Shown piece by piece: positions 22,541 to 34,432 of a stretch of 64,000 nt of DNA. A program made the position numbers and the translations under genes. Origin of the DNA: Pithys albifrons albifrons (Eukaryota; Chordata; Aves; Passeriformes; Thamnophilidae); contig NC_092471.1 of NCBI RefSeq assembly GCF_047495875.1, positions 18,807,001 through 18,871,000 of the forward strand. The letters run 5' to 3'. Every line of letters begins with the position of its first letter. Positions within the stretch are counted from its first letter, which is position 1. The notes beneath the pieces were generated by a model, which saw nothing but the letters and a program-made list of their open reading frames with translations, did no database searches and had not been told where the DNA came from.

Positions 22541-24165
22541 CATGGCCCAGCCTGAGGGAAGGGGAATTACATCTGGCAGTGCTGCTGTACAGGACCAGCA
22601 GTGTCCTGGGGCAGTTGGGACCAAAGGTTGATGTCTCAGAGGTCTTTGTGGGATAGAGCCCGATCAAAGCCAGCAGGAAAGATGGCCAGGAGCCTCCCAT
22701 GGCTTTCAGACCTTGTGAGACCTCCTGGTCATGACTCATTTGCATTCCCCGCAATTCGTGTCTGTTGGTCCTTCTAGTGGTGGGTAATTTGAAATGCTCT
22801 GGGTATTCCTGAAGCCTCAGCTCCACATCCATGTCTTTGCAGGCTGTGGGGTCTCTGGGTGTGGAGGAGGGGGCTGTGGCAGGTGGGAAGTCCCAGCTTT
22901 GCCTCCCAGCCCTGCCTCTGTGTCCTGGAGAGTCCTTGGGCAATGAAACCCGTGTGGGTCTGACCCACACCTGTAGGTCCCTGTTCCCCATCACCTGGAC
23001 AGGCCAAGGTAAAACACCTCAGTGCCAAGAGATTCCTCTGTTAGGAAACTGCTCCAGGTTCCTTTGCTTCCACCCTCACTCCAGCAAACCCTCAGCTCCT
23101 CCCTGCCAAGGGCAAAGGGAATTGCACAGGCAACATGTGGGGGTGATGGGGAAAAGGGTTATTCTCGGCCATCCTTCCCAAGTCCTTTTTTTTCATATGT
23201 TAAACTGTTCATTTTCAGATCTTGAGTCACAATATTTCTCCAAGCGAAAGGCCACGAATTTGGAAAAAATCCAGTGTATTCCTTCAGAATTCTTTGCCAT
23301 CATTTCAGCACAAAAGAGCCAAACCAGGCTGGTTGCTGGTGCTGATGAGGATGGAGGGATGGACCCGACACCTCCATGCCCCTGTGCCAAAGGTGCTCAT
23401 CTCCCCAGGTGCACAGGGAGCATGGGGACCAGTGTGGGTTAGTGAGGATCAGAGGGGGAGTTTTCAGGCCAAGAAGGGGCTTTGAGGGATGTCTGAGGTC
23501 ACCAGACAGAGCAGAAATGAGGATATTTTCATTAACTTATCTCCAAGGTGCATTAAAGCAAAGAGTTGAACTCAGATTTGACTTTTATTTGCTTGGTTTC
23601 TCATGGGTTGTATAAAACTGACCATAAACCTGAGTTTAGATTTTTGGGCCCTCCCAGTTTCTTGGACCTCAGACCCAACAAAAAAGCCAAGTTTTGGTTT
23701 AGCCAAAGTTTCCCATTTAACCCCTAATTACTGGCTTTGAGAAACCCAATTTCTCCACACTGGTCCTGCACAGTTTGAGCCAAGAGCTCCAGGAACAATG
23801 ACTCGGGGACAGAAGGATTCCCAAGAGAGCTGCAGCCACATTATCTTCTTCTAAAAATACCTCCCAACAAAACATAAAACCTCTCTGAAATAACCCATCT
23901 GAAAGAGCAGGAGCAGATTCTGGGCTCCCTGGAGGCCTCAGCTGTAGGTGGGTCACAGCCAGAGGGCAGGAATGGGGCGATGCTGCCCCTTCAGGCCCGG
24001 GACAACAACAGCAATGGGGGAAGAAACCCCCCATGGTAAAGGGGCTGTGCTGGGAGGGGGCACAAGTGGAGCGAGGAGGTGCAAGAGATGGGGAAAGCAG
24101 AAGGGGGAAAACAAGGGGTTGGCAGAGGGGTGGGTTGATTTCTGTGTGGTCCTATCCCTGCTATG
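22541..24165. other. Intergenic, nothing recognised
   Basis: No gene, RNA gene or named repeat supported on either strand. Confidence 0.5.
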
Positions 24166-25052
24166 ATGAGCATCTCGAGGGCTCCCACCACCTGCCCATG
24201 GCTCCCATCATCTGTCCATAGCTCCCACCACCTGCCCATGGCTCCCACCACCTCCCTGTGGCTACCGCCACCTGTCCATGGCTCCCACCACCTGCCCATG
24301 GCTCCCACCACCTGCCCATGGCTCCCACCACCTCCCTGTGGCTACCGCCACCTGTCCATGGCTCCCACCACCTGCCCATGGCTCCCACCACTTATCCATG
24401 GCTCCCACTGCCTGTCCATGGCTCCCACCGCCTGTCCGTGGCTCCCACCGCCTGTTCGTGGCTCCCACCGCCTGTTCGTGGCTCCCACCACCTGTCTGTG
24501 GCTCCCACCACCTCTCCGTGGCTCCCACCACCTCTCCATGGCTCTCAGCACCTGCTCGTGGCTCCCACCACCTGTCCATAGCTCCCACCACCTGTCCATG
24601 GCTCCCACAGCTTGTCCATAGCTCCCACCACCTGCCTATGGCTCCCACCACTTATCCATGGCTCCCACCACCTGCCCTTGGCTCCCACCACCTGTCCATC
24701 CTCCCTGCCCTTGGCTCCCACCGCCTCCCACCACCTGCCCATGGCTCCCACCACCTGCCCGTGGCTCCCACCACCTGTCTGTGGCTCCCACCACCTGTCC
24801 GTGGCTCCCACCACCAGTCCATGGCTCCCACCACCTGCCCTTGGCTCCCACCACCTGTCCATGCCTCCCATAACCTGTCCATCCTCCCTGCCCTTGGCTC
24901 CCACCGCCTCCCACCACCTGCCCATGGCTCCCACCACCTGCCCATGGCTCTCACCACCTGCTCATGGCTCTCACCACCTGCTCATGGCTCTCACCACCTG
25001 CCCGTGGCTCCCACCACCTGCCCGTGGCTTCCACCACCTGCCCGTGGCTCCA
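24166..25052. repeat. Minisatellite, 20 bp unit
   Basis: More than 40 copies of GGCTCCCACCACCTGCCCAT with variants CTGTCCATG, CTGTCCGTG, CTCCCTGTG and CTTATCCATG. A longer block with the insert ccatcctccctgcccttgg is repeated at about 24690-24730 and 24870-24910, so a higher-order duplication occurred. A 20 bp period shifts frame each copy, so ORFs up to 336 codons in several frames are artefacts. Confidence 0.97.
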
Positions 25053-25505
25053 AGATTCCCTGTGTTTGGAGGCACCGTGGGTGTCCTGGTGTGACTGGCA
25101 CGTGGCACATCCCTCCTCGAGCGCTGTCAAAGTTTATTCTGCTCTCTGAGGCTGCAAAGTGGCTCCTGAAGTTGTTTTTTTTTCCTTCCCAGGAAGGAAG
25201 GAAAATATTCGCTTTCACCTCCACCTTCCCGGGCGTGTTCAGTCGTTCCCAGTTAGTCACATTCCTAAGAAAAGCAAACGCTGCGTGATGGTGAGTGACA
25301 GCTTCTGAGGAACTGGCACTAATTATATCTCAGCACTGAAAAGCACAAGCCAGACTGGCGAATCCTGCTGGGAGAGGGAGCTGGGAGGGAGCTGGATGCA
25401 CTCTGAGCACTCCTGGGAGCAACTGGGGTGCCCCAAAACCCACCGAGCAGCCCCTCTGCAGACCCACAGAGCCCTCCTCCATCTCTCTGCTGTATGTTCA
25501 GGCAT
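25053..25505. other. Intergenic, nothing recognised
   Basis: Unique sequence between the 20 bp array and a CR1 piece. It includes a T run near 25175. Confidence 0.5.
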
Positions 25506-25509
25506 TGCT

Positions 25510-25660
25510 CATGTCATGGAATCACCACAGAATCACAGAAAGGTTTGGGCTGAAAGGCACCTTAAGGCTTAGCTCATTCCAATCCCCCTGCCATGGGCAG
25601 GGACACCTTCCGCTAGTCCGGGTTGCTCCAAGCCCCATCCAAACTGGGCTTGAACACTTC
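25510..25660 (-). mobile_element. CR1 3' fragment, minus strand
   Basis: It reads as the reverse complement of a CR1 tail: catggaatcaccacagaatc, then aggtttgggctgaaaggcac, cattccaatccccctgccat and gggttgctccaagcccc. This is the only CR1 piece in the window clearly on the - strand. Confidence 0.85.
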
Positions 25661-27845
25661 CCAAGATGGAAAGTCATCTCACTGTGGGTTTCATCCCATT
25701 CATTTCTACCCTGATTTTCCCCCAAGCCTGCTGGGAGGCATTTAGGCAGGTTTTTCTTCCAGCTATGTGTCTCTGATGGCTTCAAACTGCTGCTCACCCC
25801 ACTGGGAGCCAACACTCCCTGAGCTGGCACTGGCAGCTCCTGCTGTCCCCAGCACTGCAGGAATGGTGTCCCCTCCTCCTCAGGTGCTGGAAGAAGAACT
25901 TTCTCTTTTCCCCCTTCTTCCCTCACTGCAGCATTACTTGAGGCTCTCTTGGAGCTGCCCCAGAGCTCCAGTGGGTCAGGAGCAGATGCAGGAATGAGCT
26001 GGATGGTCTGGCCAAGGGGTGTCCAGCAGCTCTTGGGTATTAACTCCTCTATTTATCCTGCTGAGTCAGACACAGCCCTGCTCCCCTTGCCAGGGCAGCT
26101 GTGGTAGCCACTTGGCTGGGCAGCAGGGCCAGGGCCAGCTCCCATCCCACTGCAGGGCACGGGGAAGGTGAGCCCCTGGCACTGGACTGAGCTGGGGTCA
26201 TGGTGCCTTGAGAGGTTTTAAGGATGAAAATGCTGTAACTAAGGAGAAAAAAATACACCCCTGGTTGTGCCTGGTCGTGTAAGGGCAGTGGGAGGGGAAG
26301 GTGCTCACAGGCACCCAATGCTGGGACACCTTTGCTGGGGCTGCCAGGGGTGGGTCCAAGCCCCAGGCAGGTGTCCAGGCCATGAGGGGTGTTCCAAACC
26401 AAAACAACCCCAAAGGGCTGAGCAAGGCTGCTGTGGGGGGGCTCTGGGTGTGCCCTGGGCTCGGGGGGCAGCCGTGGTCCCACAAACCCTGGGTACTTTG
26501 CCAACAACCCCTGGCTGCCACCCACTCCCCTCCCCTTCCCCACTCCCTCAGGAGTGGCATTAATTAATCCCACAGCCCCCATCCAGCACATCTGAGCCTT
26601 CATCTCCCTACTTCCAGTTTAACAGAGCCATGGAATGCCAGCAGCCCATTCCTCGGAGCGAATTTCCCTATAATTCCCTAAATTTGCAGTGATTCCCGTC
26701 CCCAGTTGTGGCTCAGCACCAGCGAGCGCCGGAGGGTGCTGGGGTGTTCCCCAGAGGGCACAGGGCGCTCCCAAGGACCGGGCTCGGTGCCCGCTTTACT
26801 TTTCCCGATGTACCAGCGCTGTTTTTCCTGGATGGGGTTTTGTTTTCTTAAAAAGCCAAGCACTATAAATAGCGTTGTGCTCGCTCGGTGTCCCCCACGG
26901 GGCCGTGTGCGGGGCCGACCCTCAGCCCCAAGCAGCGGGAGCTACTCCGCCTCCTCCCCAGCGAGCGGCCTCTTGTGCTGCGCTATTTAAAGAACCTATT
27001 TCGCCTCTTGTCTGCCTCAAGAAACACCTGATGGCGAAAGCAGGGGGTTTTTTTCTTTGCTGGAATAGCCACCTGGCCACAGATTAGCCCAAGGTTGATG
27101 ATTTTGGATGGGATTTATTTAAGCTGTAACGATTTCGTTGCTTGGCCACGTAGCATCTCCCACTTCCCCTTGGACAGGGTGGGGTGTGGGCAAGGCTGTG
27201 CCCTCTGGGGTCGTGCCCCTTGGGATGTAGGAACTGAACGAGGCAGGATTGGAGGCTCAGGCGGATCTGGAGGGCTGGGAGGCAACAAGGCAGGATTTGG
27301 AATGCAGGGACCCCGAGGGCGGGATTTGGGGAACTCGGGCACCCAGAGAGGCGGGTTTGGGCACAAACACCCATGAAGTGTTTGGGGAACTGCCCGTCCC
27401 TTCCCAAGGGACAGAGATTGGGGTTCTCCGGGGCAGTTTTGGCCACGGCAGCCCTGGGGACAGCGGGGTCTGCACAGGAGGAGCCCGGACACAGGGATTG
27501 CGCCACACCAGACTCCACTGTGGGGGTTGACCGAGCCCCTTCCCTGAGCCACCTGCGAACATTCCAGGGGCTTTGCACGTGTGCAGTGCCCTAAACACAG
27601 AAATGCTCGTGACACTCATTTCTGCAGGAGAGGAAGCAGTTGGGCACCCTGCAATGCCCAGGGTGGGTTAAACAACCCCGTTGGGGCTGTGGCACTGCGT
27701 GCTGGGGATGCCCGGCCCGGCTGACAGTGGCTCTGCAGCAGTTCCCACCCTGGAAACAAAGAAATCGGGGGCTCTGGGCACCTGCACTGCCAGTGTAGCC
27801 TCCTTCTGGATCCCTCCCGGGGCACTGCTGGGGCAGAGCAGCAAG
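25661..27845. other. Intergenic with a CpG-rich patch around 26.7-27.0 kb
   Basis: No gene recognised. At 26700-27000 CpG density rises and a CTATAAATAG box (26863-26872) is present. This could be a promoter or enhancer of an unannotated transcript, but no exon can be supported. Confidence 0.4.
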
Positions 27846-28235
27846 TGTGGGAGGAAAGGGCTGTCCCCGCCGAGGACTGGGCTGTCTTCCGGGGACTGGA
27901 GTGTCCCCCGAGGGAAGGGCTGTCCCCTGAGAACAGAGCTGTACCCCGAGGACTGGAGTGTCCCCCGAGGACTGGGGTGTCCTCCGAGGGAAAGGCTGTC
28001 CCCGATGGAAGGGCTGTTCCCCGGGGAAGGCGCTGTCCCCCGATGGAAGGGCTGTTCCCCGAGGCAGGCGCTGTCCCCTGATGGAAGGGCTGTTCCCCGA
28101 GGAAGGAGCTGTCCCCGAGGAAGGGGCTTTCCCCCGAGGGAAGGGCTGTCCCTCGATGGAAGGGCTGTCCCCCGAGGAAGGCGCTGTCCCCCGATGGAAG
28201 GGCTGTCCCCCGAGGAAGGCGCTGTCTCCCAAGCA
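27846..28235. repeat. C/G-rich minisatellite, about 17-36 bp units
   Basis: Tandem units around GGAAGGGCTGTCCCCCGA with GATGGAAGGGCTGTTCCCCG alternates. CpG is frequent inside units. The array is frame-open on several frames, giving ORFs of 194-248 codons that are composition artefacts. Confidence 0.93.
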
Positions 28236-29987
28236 AAGAGGGTGTCTCTGGTTTGCCCCTCATACCCCCATCGCTGGGTGCAGGTGGGACAGGGTGGTCA
28301 TACCTGGGCTGGACATCACGGCCAGGGGGAGCTGCATCCAGAGGAAGGGGAGCCGTGCCCATCCCTGCTCCTGGGCTGTCGCAGCCGTGTCACCGCAGCG
28401 GCACCACCCGGACCCCCCGTGTGAGTCACGGAGCAGCTCAGCACACACTGGCTGTCCCCACCAGCCCGGTGACAAACCAGCAGCGAGGCTGAGAGCCACC
28501 ACTTGGGATCCATGCGGGATGGGGGGCCCTCCCCGAAGCTGAAGGCAGTGCCACCATGGGCCAGCATGCTGAGGGTGACAGCGAGCCACGGGTGCCTGTG
28601 CTGGTCTCTGCGTTGCACCCAGGGGGGAGGTGGCTCAGGCAGACAACTGGAGCCACATTGTTGCATCCCCGGGGCTGCCACTTCCCCACAGGTGTTTTCT
28701 CCAGTCACAGCCCCTCCCTGATTTCCCTGACCTCGGAGCTGCCACAGGACCAGCTGTGTTACAGGTTTTCTTGCAAGGAGGAGGACTGTGGGACAGTGGA
28801 ACAGAGGTAATTCTGCTAATTCCACCTCAAGGCTGTACTACTGCCAGCATGAAGAGCTCCCCAAACACTTGAGGAGTTCATGAGATTGGTCTGGATGGAG
28901 CCACAGCTGCTTGGGGAGCAGAGAGACAGTGGGAGAGAGCCTTCCCCAGTGCTGCTCATGCCACTATCAGAGCACCTAAAAACATGTTCTTCAGCAATGC
29001 TCCCAGCACTACCCACCCCAGAGGTTTGGATCTCTCCCACTGCCATCTTCTTATTTTTCCTACCTTTAACTTTTCACGAGGGATTTTTGAAGGGCAAAAG
29101 ATGCTCCTTTCTGAGACCCAGAGCTTCTGGAACTCCCTTAAGGAGCCCTTCAGACCCCGCTCTGCAGGAGGGAACAAATACAAACACTTTGGCAGAGCAC
29201 AGCTGAAGCCTGAAGGTCTCCCCTCTCTCTCCTCCCCATCACAGATTCTCCTGATCCAGAGGAAAAAGTGTGAGTGGGCAAACTGCATCCCTGGCAGGAG
29301 CAGCAGAGCTAAATATAGCACATGTACACAAACCCGGAGCGCTGCGGTGAAACGGCATCAATGAACGCTGGGGAGGTAATTAGTGGTTCCCTAATGAAGA
29401 GCTGGGAAAGCAGAGGGTGTCCCAGGGGAGAGCAGCATCTCTGCTGAGCACCACACAGAGGGTGGTGGGGTCTGCAGGGGTGGGCCTGGCAGAATTCCCC
29501 CACCACGTCCCTGTAGAAGTGTCCGAGAGCCTCCTCCAGGTCTGAATCAGGGAATGAGTTCCCCAGCCTGGCATGGGAGAGGGGAAGGTGGAGCAAAGGG
29601 CAAGGGGAGGGCACAGGCATCCCTGGGAGGTGCCTGACTGTGGGATAGGGGTGCCCCAAGGTGAGGAAACCCAGGGGGGATTAAAGCCCTGCAATCATCT
29701 GGCTGGGAGGAGATGGGTCACAGTGACCTTGGTAACCCACCTCAGTGAGCCATGGCCTCATTTCCCAAGGGGACAAAGAGCCCCAGCTGCCCCAGCACTG
29801 CCTATCCCTCACCTTTGCAAATCAGGGCACTGGCTGAGATGCAAAGGGATCAGCCCTGACACTCCCAGGAGCCACGTTTTCCTAAGATATGGAGAAAAGG
29901 CTTGAGGAGGGATGGGGTGAACAAACCCATGGTGGAAAGCTCAGCAGTGTCTCCTTCCACTCCCCCAAAGCCCCTGCAGCTCCCAGG
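28236..29987. other. Intergenic, nothing recognised
   Basis: G+C-rich unique sequence. No exon or named repeat supported. Confidence 0.5.
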
Positions 29988-30240
29988 TCCCCATGGCACC
30001 CAAACCTGACACTGAGCACCACATTCAGCCAAATCCCTCCCTGTCCCTGTCAGCCCCAGCCCTGTGATGTCCCCATGGCATCCAAACCTGACACTGAGCA
30101 CCACATTCATCCAAATCCCTCCCTGTTTCTGTCAGTCCCAGTCCTGTGATATCCCCATGGCACCCAAACCTGACACTGAGCACCACATTCAGCCAAATCC
30201 CTCCCTCTCCCTGTCATCCTCAGCCCTGTAATGTCCCCAA
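29988..30240. repeat. 82 bp tandem triplication
   Basis: The CCATGGCA motif recurs at 29991, 30073 and 30155, an exact 82 bp period. Each copy carries cccaaacctgacactgagc, accacattca and aaatccctccctgt. Copies differ at few positions, so the duplication is recent. Confidence 0.95.
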
Positions 30241-33200
30241 GCTCCAGAATGTCCCATGCTCAGGCCCTGCCCGGACATCCCTGCAGCCAGAATGGCAAAC
30301 TGTCAGAAAGTTGGAGCAAAGGGAGTTTGGCCCGGAATGGTTCGAGGTTGTGCTTTCTCCGCCACAGGCGGCGCTGAGGGTACCGAAGGGATCCTCTCCC
30401 CTCTCTGCCATCCCTATAGCAACCAGCAGCCTCTTCCCGTTAACAAGTGACTCACCAAACACGACTGCACTGATATCAGGAGCAATGGTTGTGACTTCCA
30501 GCTCTGACAAGAGAACTGACCTTTCGGGAGGAGAAAAAAATCAAAGAAAAAACAAACCGGTGAAATAGATCAAAACTGGGTGGGAAGGTGCAGTCCCATG
30601 TCTTGGGCTCCCCATCCATTCCACCGCCCTCACACTCCCCAAACCCTTCAAATTCAGTAGGTTTAAAGTATTTGAAGTGTCTTTTCTCACTGCCACTTTT
30701 CCCACTCCTTCTGCCACAAGTTTGTCCGTGGGGATCTTGGGTGGATGGTGTTCCTCAGCCAGACCTCCAGTGTCACTGTGGGGAGAGGAAAGGCACAGCT
30801 CTGGGCTGAAACCCTCAGGGCAGAGGGAAATCCTTGAGATCAGAGGCCTTGCCTGGTTCAAATTCCAGCCTGGAGGATGGAGAAGGCATTTTGCCAGTGT
30901 ATTTAGCAGCTCTCTCCTCTGGCTGGGTGTTCATACTCCTGCAAAACCTTTTGTATCCTGGGGGAATCTCCCCCTGCTGAGACACAGCTCTGGTCAGTGG
31001 TGCTGAAGGAGAAAATTAAATGCCCAGAGGGGGGAAAATCCTTCCATTCCCCCAAATTCAGGTGTGCACAGCTCAGGCTGAAGGCTGGGATGAGCCCCAG
31101 GTTTCCAACAAACCCAGCTCTTGGCTTTATCTGGTCACCTTAACCCAAGAAGGGTTTTTTTTTTCTGAGCCAAGCACTTGCTTTACACGAATTATTTCAT
31201 TTACCAGCAAGCAGTTGTGACCTTTTCTGGTGATGTCCCAGCCAACCCCATGTTTGAGCCCAGGACCCTGGATCCAGGCAACGTGGTCCCAGCCTAATTC
31301 CAGGGATTGTGGCTGTGCTGGGGAGGGGAGCCCAGCACTGACTCCACATGGGATCCTGTTTAAATGTCAGAAGCCCAAGTGAAAGTCAATAAATAGAGAG
31401 GACTGGCTGTGCTGGGGCGAGGGGGTGTCGAGCTGCCTTGTGCTCCACTTCAAAGCTGAGAACTTGTTCCCTGGGTTTCCAGAGCCAACATCCTTCCTGC
31501 CCAGCAGGAGAGGAACTGGGCAGGCTGGAGATGCCTCCAGTGCTGCCGCAGGGGGCTCCTCCCCGTGGGGAATGGGCTGCCTCCTGTTCTCTCTGTGCCA
31601 CCTCACCAGGAGGGATCTGCAGGGGGGTTGGCACTGGCAATGGAGTGGCAAATCCATCCCCACCAGCTCACGGTGGCTGCAGATTCTGTGAGTGCTGAGG
31701 TATCAGCGGCTCCAGGACAGCCCTTTCTGCACAGACCTGGGACCATCCTGGTGCTCAGAGCTGCATCTCTGCCAGGGCTCCAGTGCTCCCAGTGCTCCCA
31801 GTGCCCCTCTGAAGGGGCTCACTCCAAGTCTGGTTTTGGAAATCTCACGTTGGTGGCAGCAGGTGGCAGGGACACAGCAGGGAAGGATGGCTGCCCAGCA
31901 TTCAGCTGCAAAAGGACTCCTGAGTTGTTGGTTTGTTGTTTTTTTGTTTGGTTTTTTGAAGACTCTTTATTATTTTCCCCCCATCCAAGCCCATGAAAAG
32001 CCTCTCTTACCTCTGTGCCACATCAAGTAAATTAGATTATTTTTAATTATGAATTATTACACTAATATTCTGCCTCTTAGCCTGCACATTCCCGGTGTTC
32101 CCTATGGCCTGAGGAATGGCAGTGCAGGGAAACACTGTCAGTCCTGATGAGGCAGCAGCCAGAGCAGCACATACAGCCTGGGAGAAGGAGGGAAAGATGG
32201 TGCAAAAGCCCTTTATTTTGGAAAAAACACTCTTCCCAGAAGCAGCCCTGTTCTCCAGAGCCAGGGTGACATATGGTGACACTGAGTGTGCCAGCAAAGG
32301 TGCCTCAGAATGTGTTCCTCTGGCTCAGGAAAGCGGCAGAGCTTAAGGATTGGAGCAAAATCATCCATGTGGGAATGATATCACTGATGGAAGGAGGAAA
32401 AATCCTCCCCCTGCTTTGGCCTGAGTGTTTGGTGGGAATCAGGAGAAGTCAGAGTGAGCCTTCAAATCTCCCAGGGCTTTGCCTCCCCTCCTGGCACAGC
32501 TGCACGTCCTCCCTGGGGGTCCTGTCCCTGTGCAGGTGCCATTTGGGTCCTGTCCCCCTAAATGGGGAATGCTCCCAGCACCTGGATGTCTAATGGCAAC
32601 AGTGTGGTGAGCTGCACTGTCCCCACTTGTCCCCAGGCTGGACAACCCAGGGAGAGCTCATTTCAGGGCAGGAAACTGTTTCTTGATGCTGGAAAAGCCA
32701 ACGATCCATCTGTAGCTCTCCTCGAGGTGTAACCGGGATTGCAGAGGTGCTGCTGCAGGTGGGATGGCAGAGGTCACTCCTGCAGGCCAGGTCCTCAAAG
32801 CGGCCCATTCCACCTACCTGGAGAGGGGGTTTTCAGACAAATTATCTGTTTTTCAGTGGAGATGGATGATTTTATCAGCCAGACATCCTCCAACTCCACC
32901 GTCTGGCTCTGGCATCAGCAGCTTAACCACCCAAACCCACCATGGAACCCCCGTTCTTCCCACCAGGCTGGGATGCTGGAGCTCAGCACCAGGAGAAATC
33001 CCCTCTTTCCAGTGGCAGCAGTGAGGAAATGGCCTCATTTCCACCAAAAATTATGCAAAGCCTGTGAATGAATGTAGGGCTTGCTGTGCTCCCAGTGGTG
33101 CACGGCCCCTGACGGCCCCGTTCTGGGGAGGCTGATGGGTGCACTGCTCTTGTTTGCCACCCTGATTAGTCAGCATTGCTAATTATAGCTGTGCTTTGCC

Positions 33201-33734
33201 TTCTTAGAGCTCTTCAAGCACCGGTGGAGTAACAGGGAACAACGGAGGCGTTGAAATAAGGCTGTACCCGCTCACTGCGGAAAAGCTGCCGGGATAAATA
33301 CGGGGGTGAACGTTCCAGAAGTGCAGCTTTGAGCCCGTCTTGGAGGGTCTCAAGGCAATGAACTTCTGGGGTTTTCCCACAGGAGTGGGAGCTTGGGTTG
33401 GAAAAGCTCATGTGATGCTGGGAGGTGATGACGTTTCCCCAGGGAAAAGATTTAAAGCTGATTTTACCACTTTGAGAGGTGACAATGGTGGGGAATGGGT
33501 GAGCTCTGCACCACTCCTGTGCCCACTGAGCAGCAGCCTCTGAGCAAGCTTTGGTTCCCAGCAGGCTCTGCCTGGGACAGCCATGCCATCAGTGATTGCC
33601 ACCCTGCTTTTGCCTTGCCACCCACTTGTTTTAACCAAAAAAGCATGATTTCTGAAGCAGGATGAGAGCCAGGTCAAGCCCTGCTGTGGGCTGGCAGCAC
33701 CCACATCCCTGCAGGGCAGTGCCAAAGGAAGACC
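30241..33734. other. Intergenic, nothing recognised
   Basis: No gene or RNA gene supported. A T/G-rich stretch is present near 31930-31960. Short ORFs show no recognisable domain. Confidence 0.5.
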
Positions 33735-34432
33735 AAGCAGCCAGGCAGAAAGAGACCTGGGGGTACTAATTGACAGGAAGCTCAACATGAGCCACCAGTG
33801 GGCCCAGGTGGCCAAGAAGCCCAATGGGATCCTGGCCTGGATCAAAACTAGCATGGCCAGCAGGCCCAGGGCAGTGACCCTTCCCCTGGACTCAGCACTG
33901 GGGAGGCCATACCTGGAGTGTTGTGTTCAGTTCTGGGCCCCTCAGGTCAGGCAAGAGACTGAGGGGCTGGAGCGGGGCCAGAGAAGAGCAACGAGGCTGG
34001 AGAAGGGACTGGAACACAAGCCCTGTGGGGAGAGGCTGAGGGAGCTGGGGGTGCTCAGGCTGGAGAAGAGGAGGCTCAGAGGTGACCTCAGCACTGTCTG
34101 GAACTGCCTGAAGGGAAGTTCTGACCAGGTGGGGGTTGGTCTCTTCTCCCAGGCACTCAGCAATAGGACAAGGGGGCACGATGGGCTCAAGCTCTGCCAG
34201 GGGAAACTGAAGTTGGAGATGAGAAAAAACTTCTTTGCAGAGAGAGTGCTCAGGCATTGGAATGGGCTGCCCAGAGAGGGGGTGGATTCCCCATCCCTGG
34301 AGGTTTTTCAACTGATATTGACCGTGGCACTGAGTGCCATGATCTGGTAAAGGGACTGGAGTTGGACCAAGGGTTGGACTTGATGATCTCGGAGGTCTTT
34401 TCCAACCGAATCCATTCTATGATTCTATGATC
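33735..34432 (+). mobile_element. CR1 LINE 3' fragment with intact RT C-terminal frame
   Basis: The copy is about 700 bp. An uninterrupted 187-codon frame (33787-34350) reads as the C-terminal part of CR1 ORF2: [73 protein letters not shown], then a stop after SAMIW. It continues into the 3' tail gatgatctcggaggtctttt and CCATTCTATGATTCTATGATC. The absence of stops suggests a relatively young insertion. It is 5'-truncated, so not mobile on its own. Confidence 0.95.

Noticed and set aside
24163..25288. Pro/Ser/His- and Trp/Gly-rich ORFs of up to 336 codons
   Set aside because: They arise from the 20 bp minisatellite, which cycles through all frames; no conserved domain.
27591..28542. ORFs of 194-248 codons over 27.6-28.5 kb on both strands
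   Set aside because: They are products of the C/G-rich tandem array and overlap each other in antisense.
33787..34350. 187-codon ORF as a host gene
   Set aside because: It is the C-terminal part of CR1 reverse transcriptase ending in the CR1 3' tail.
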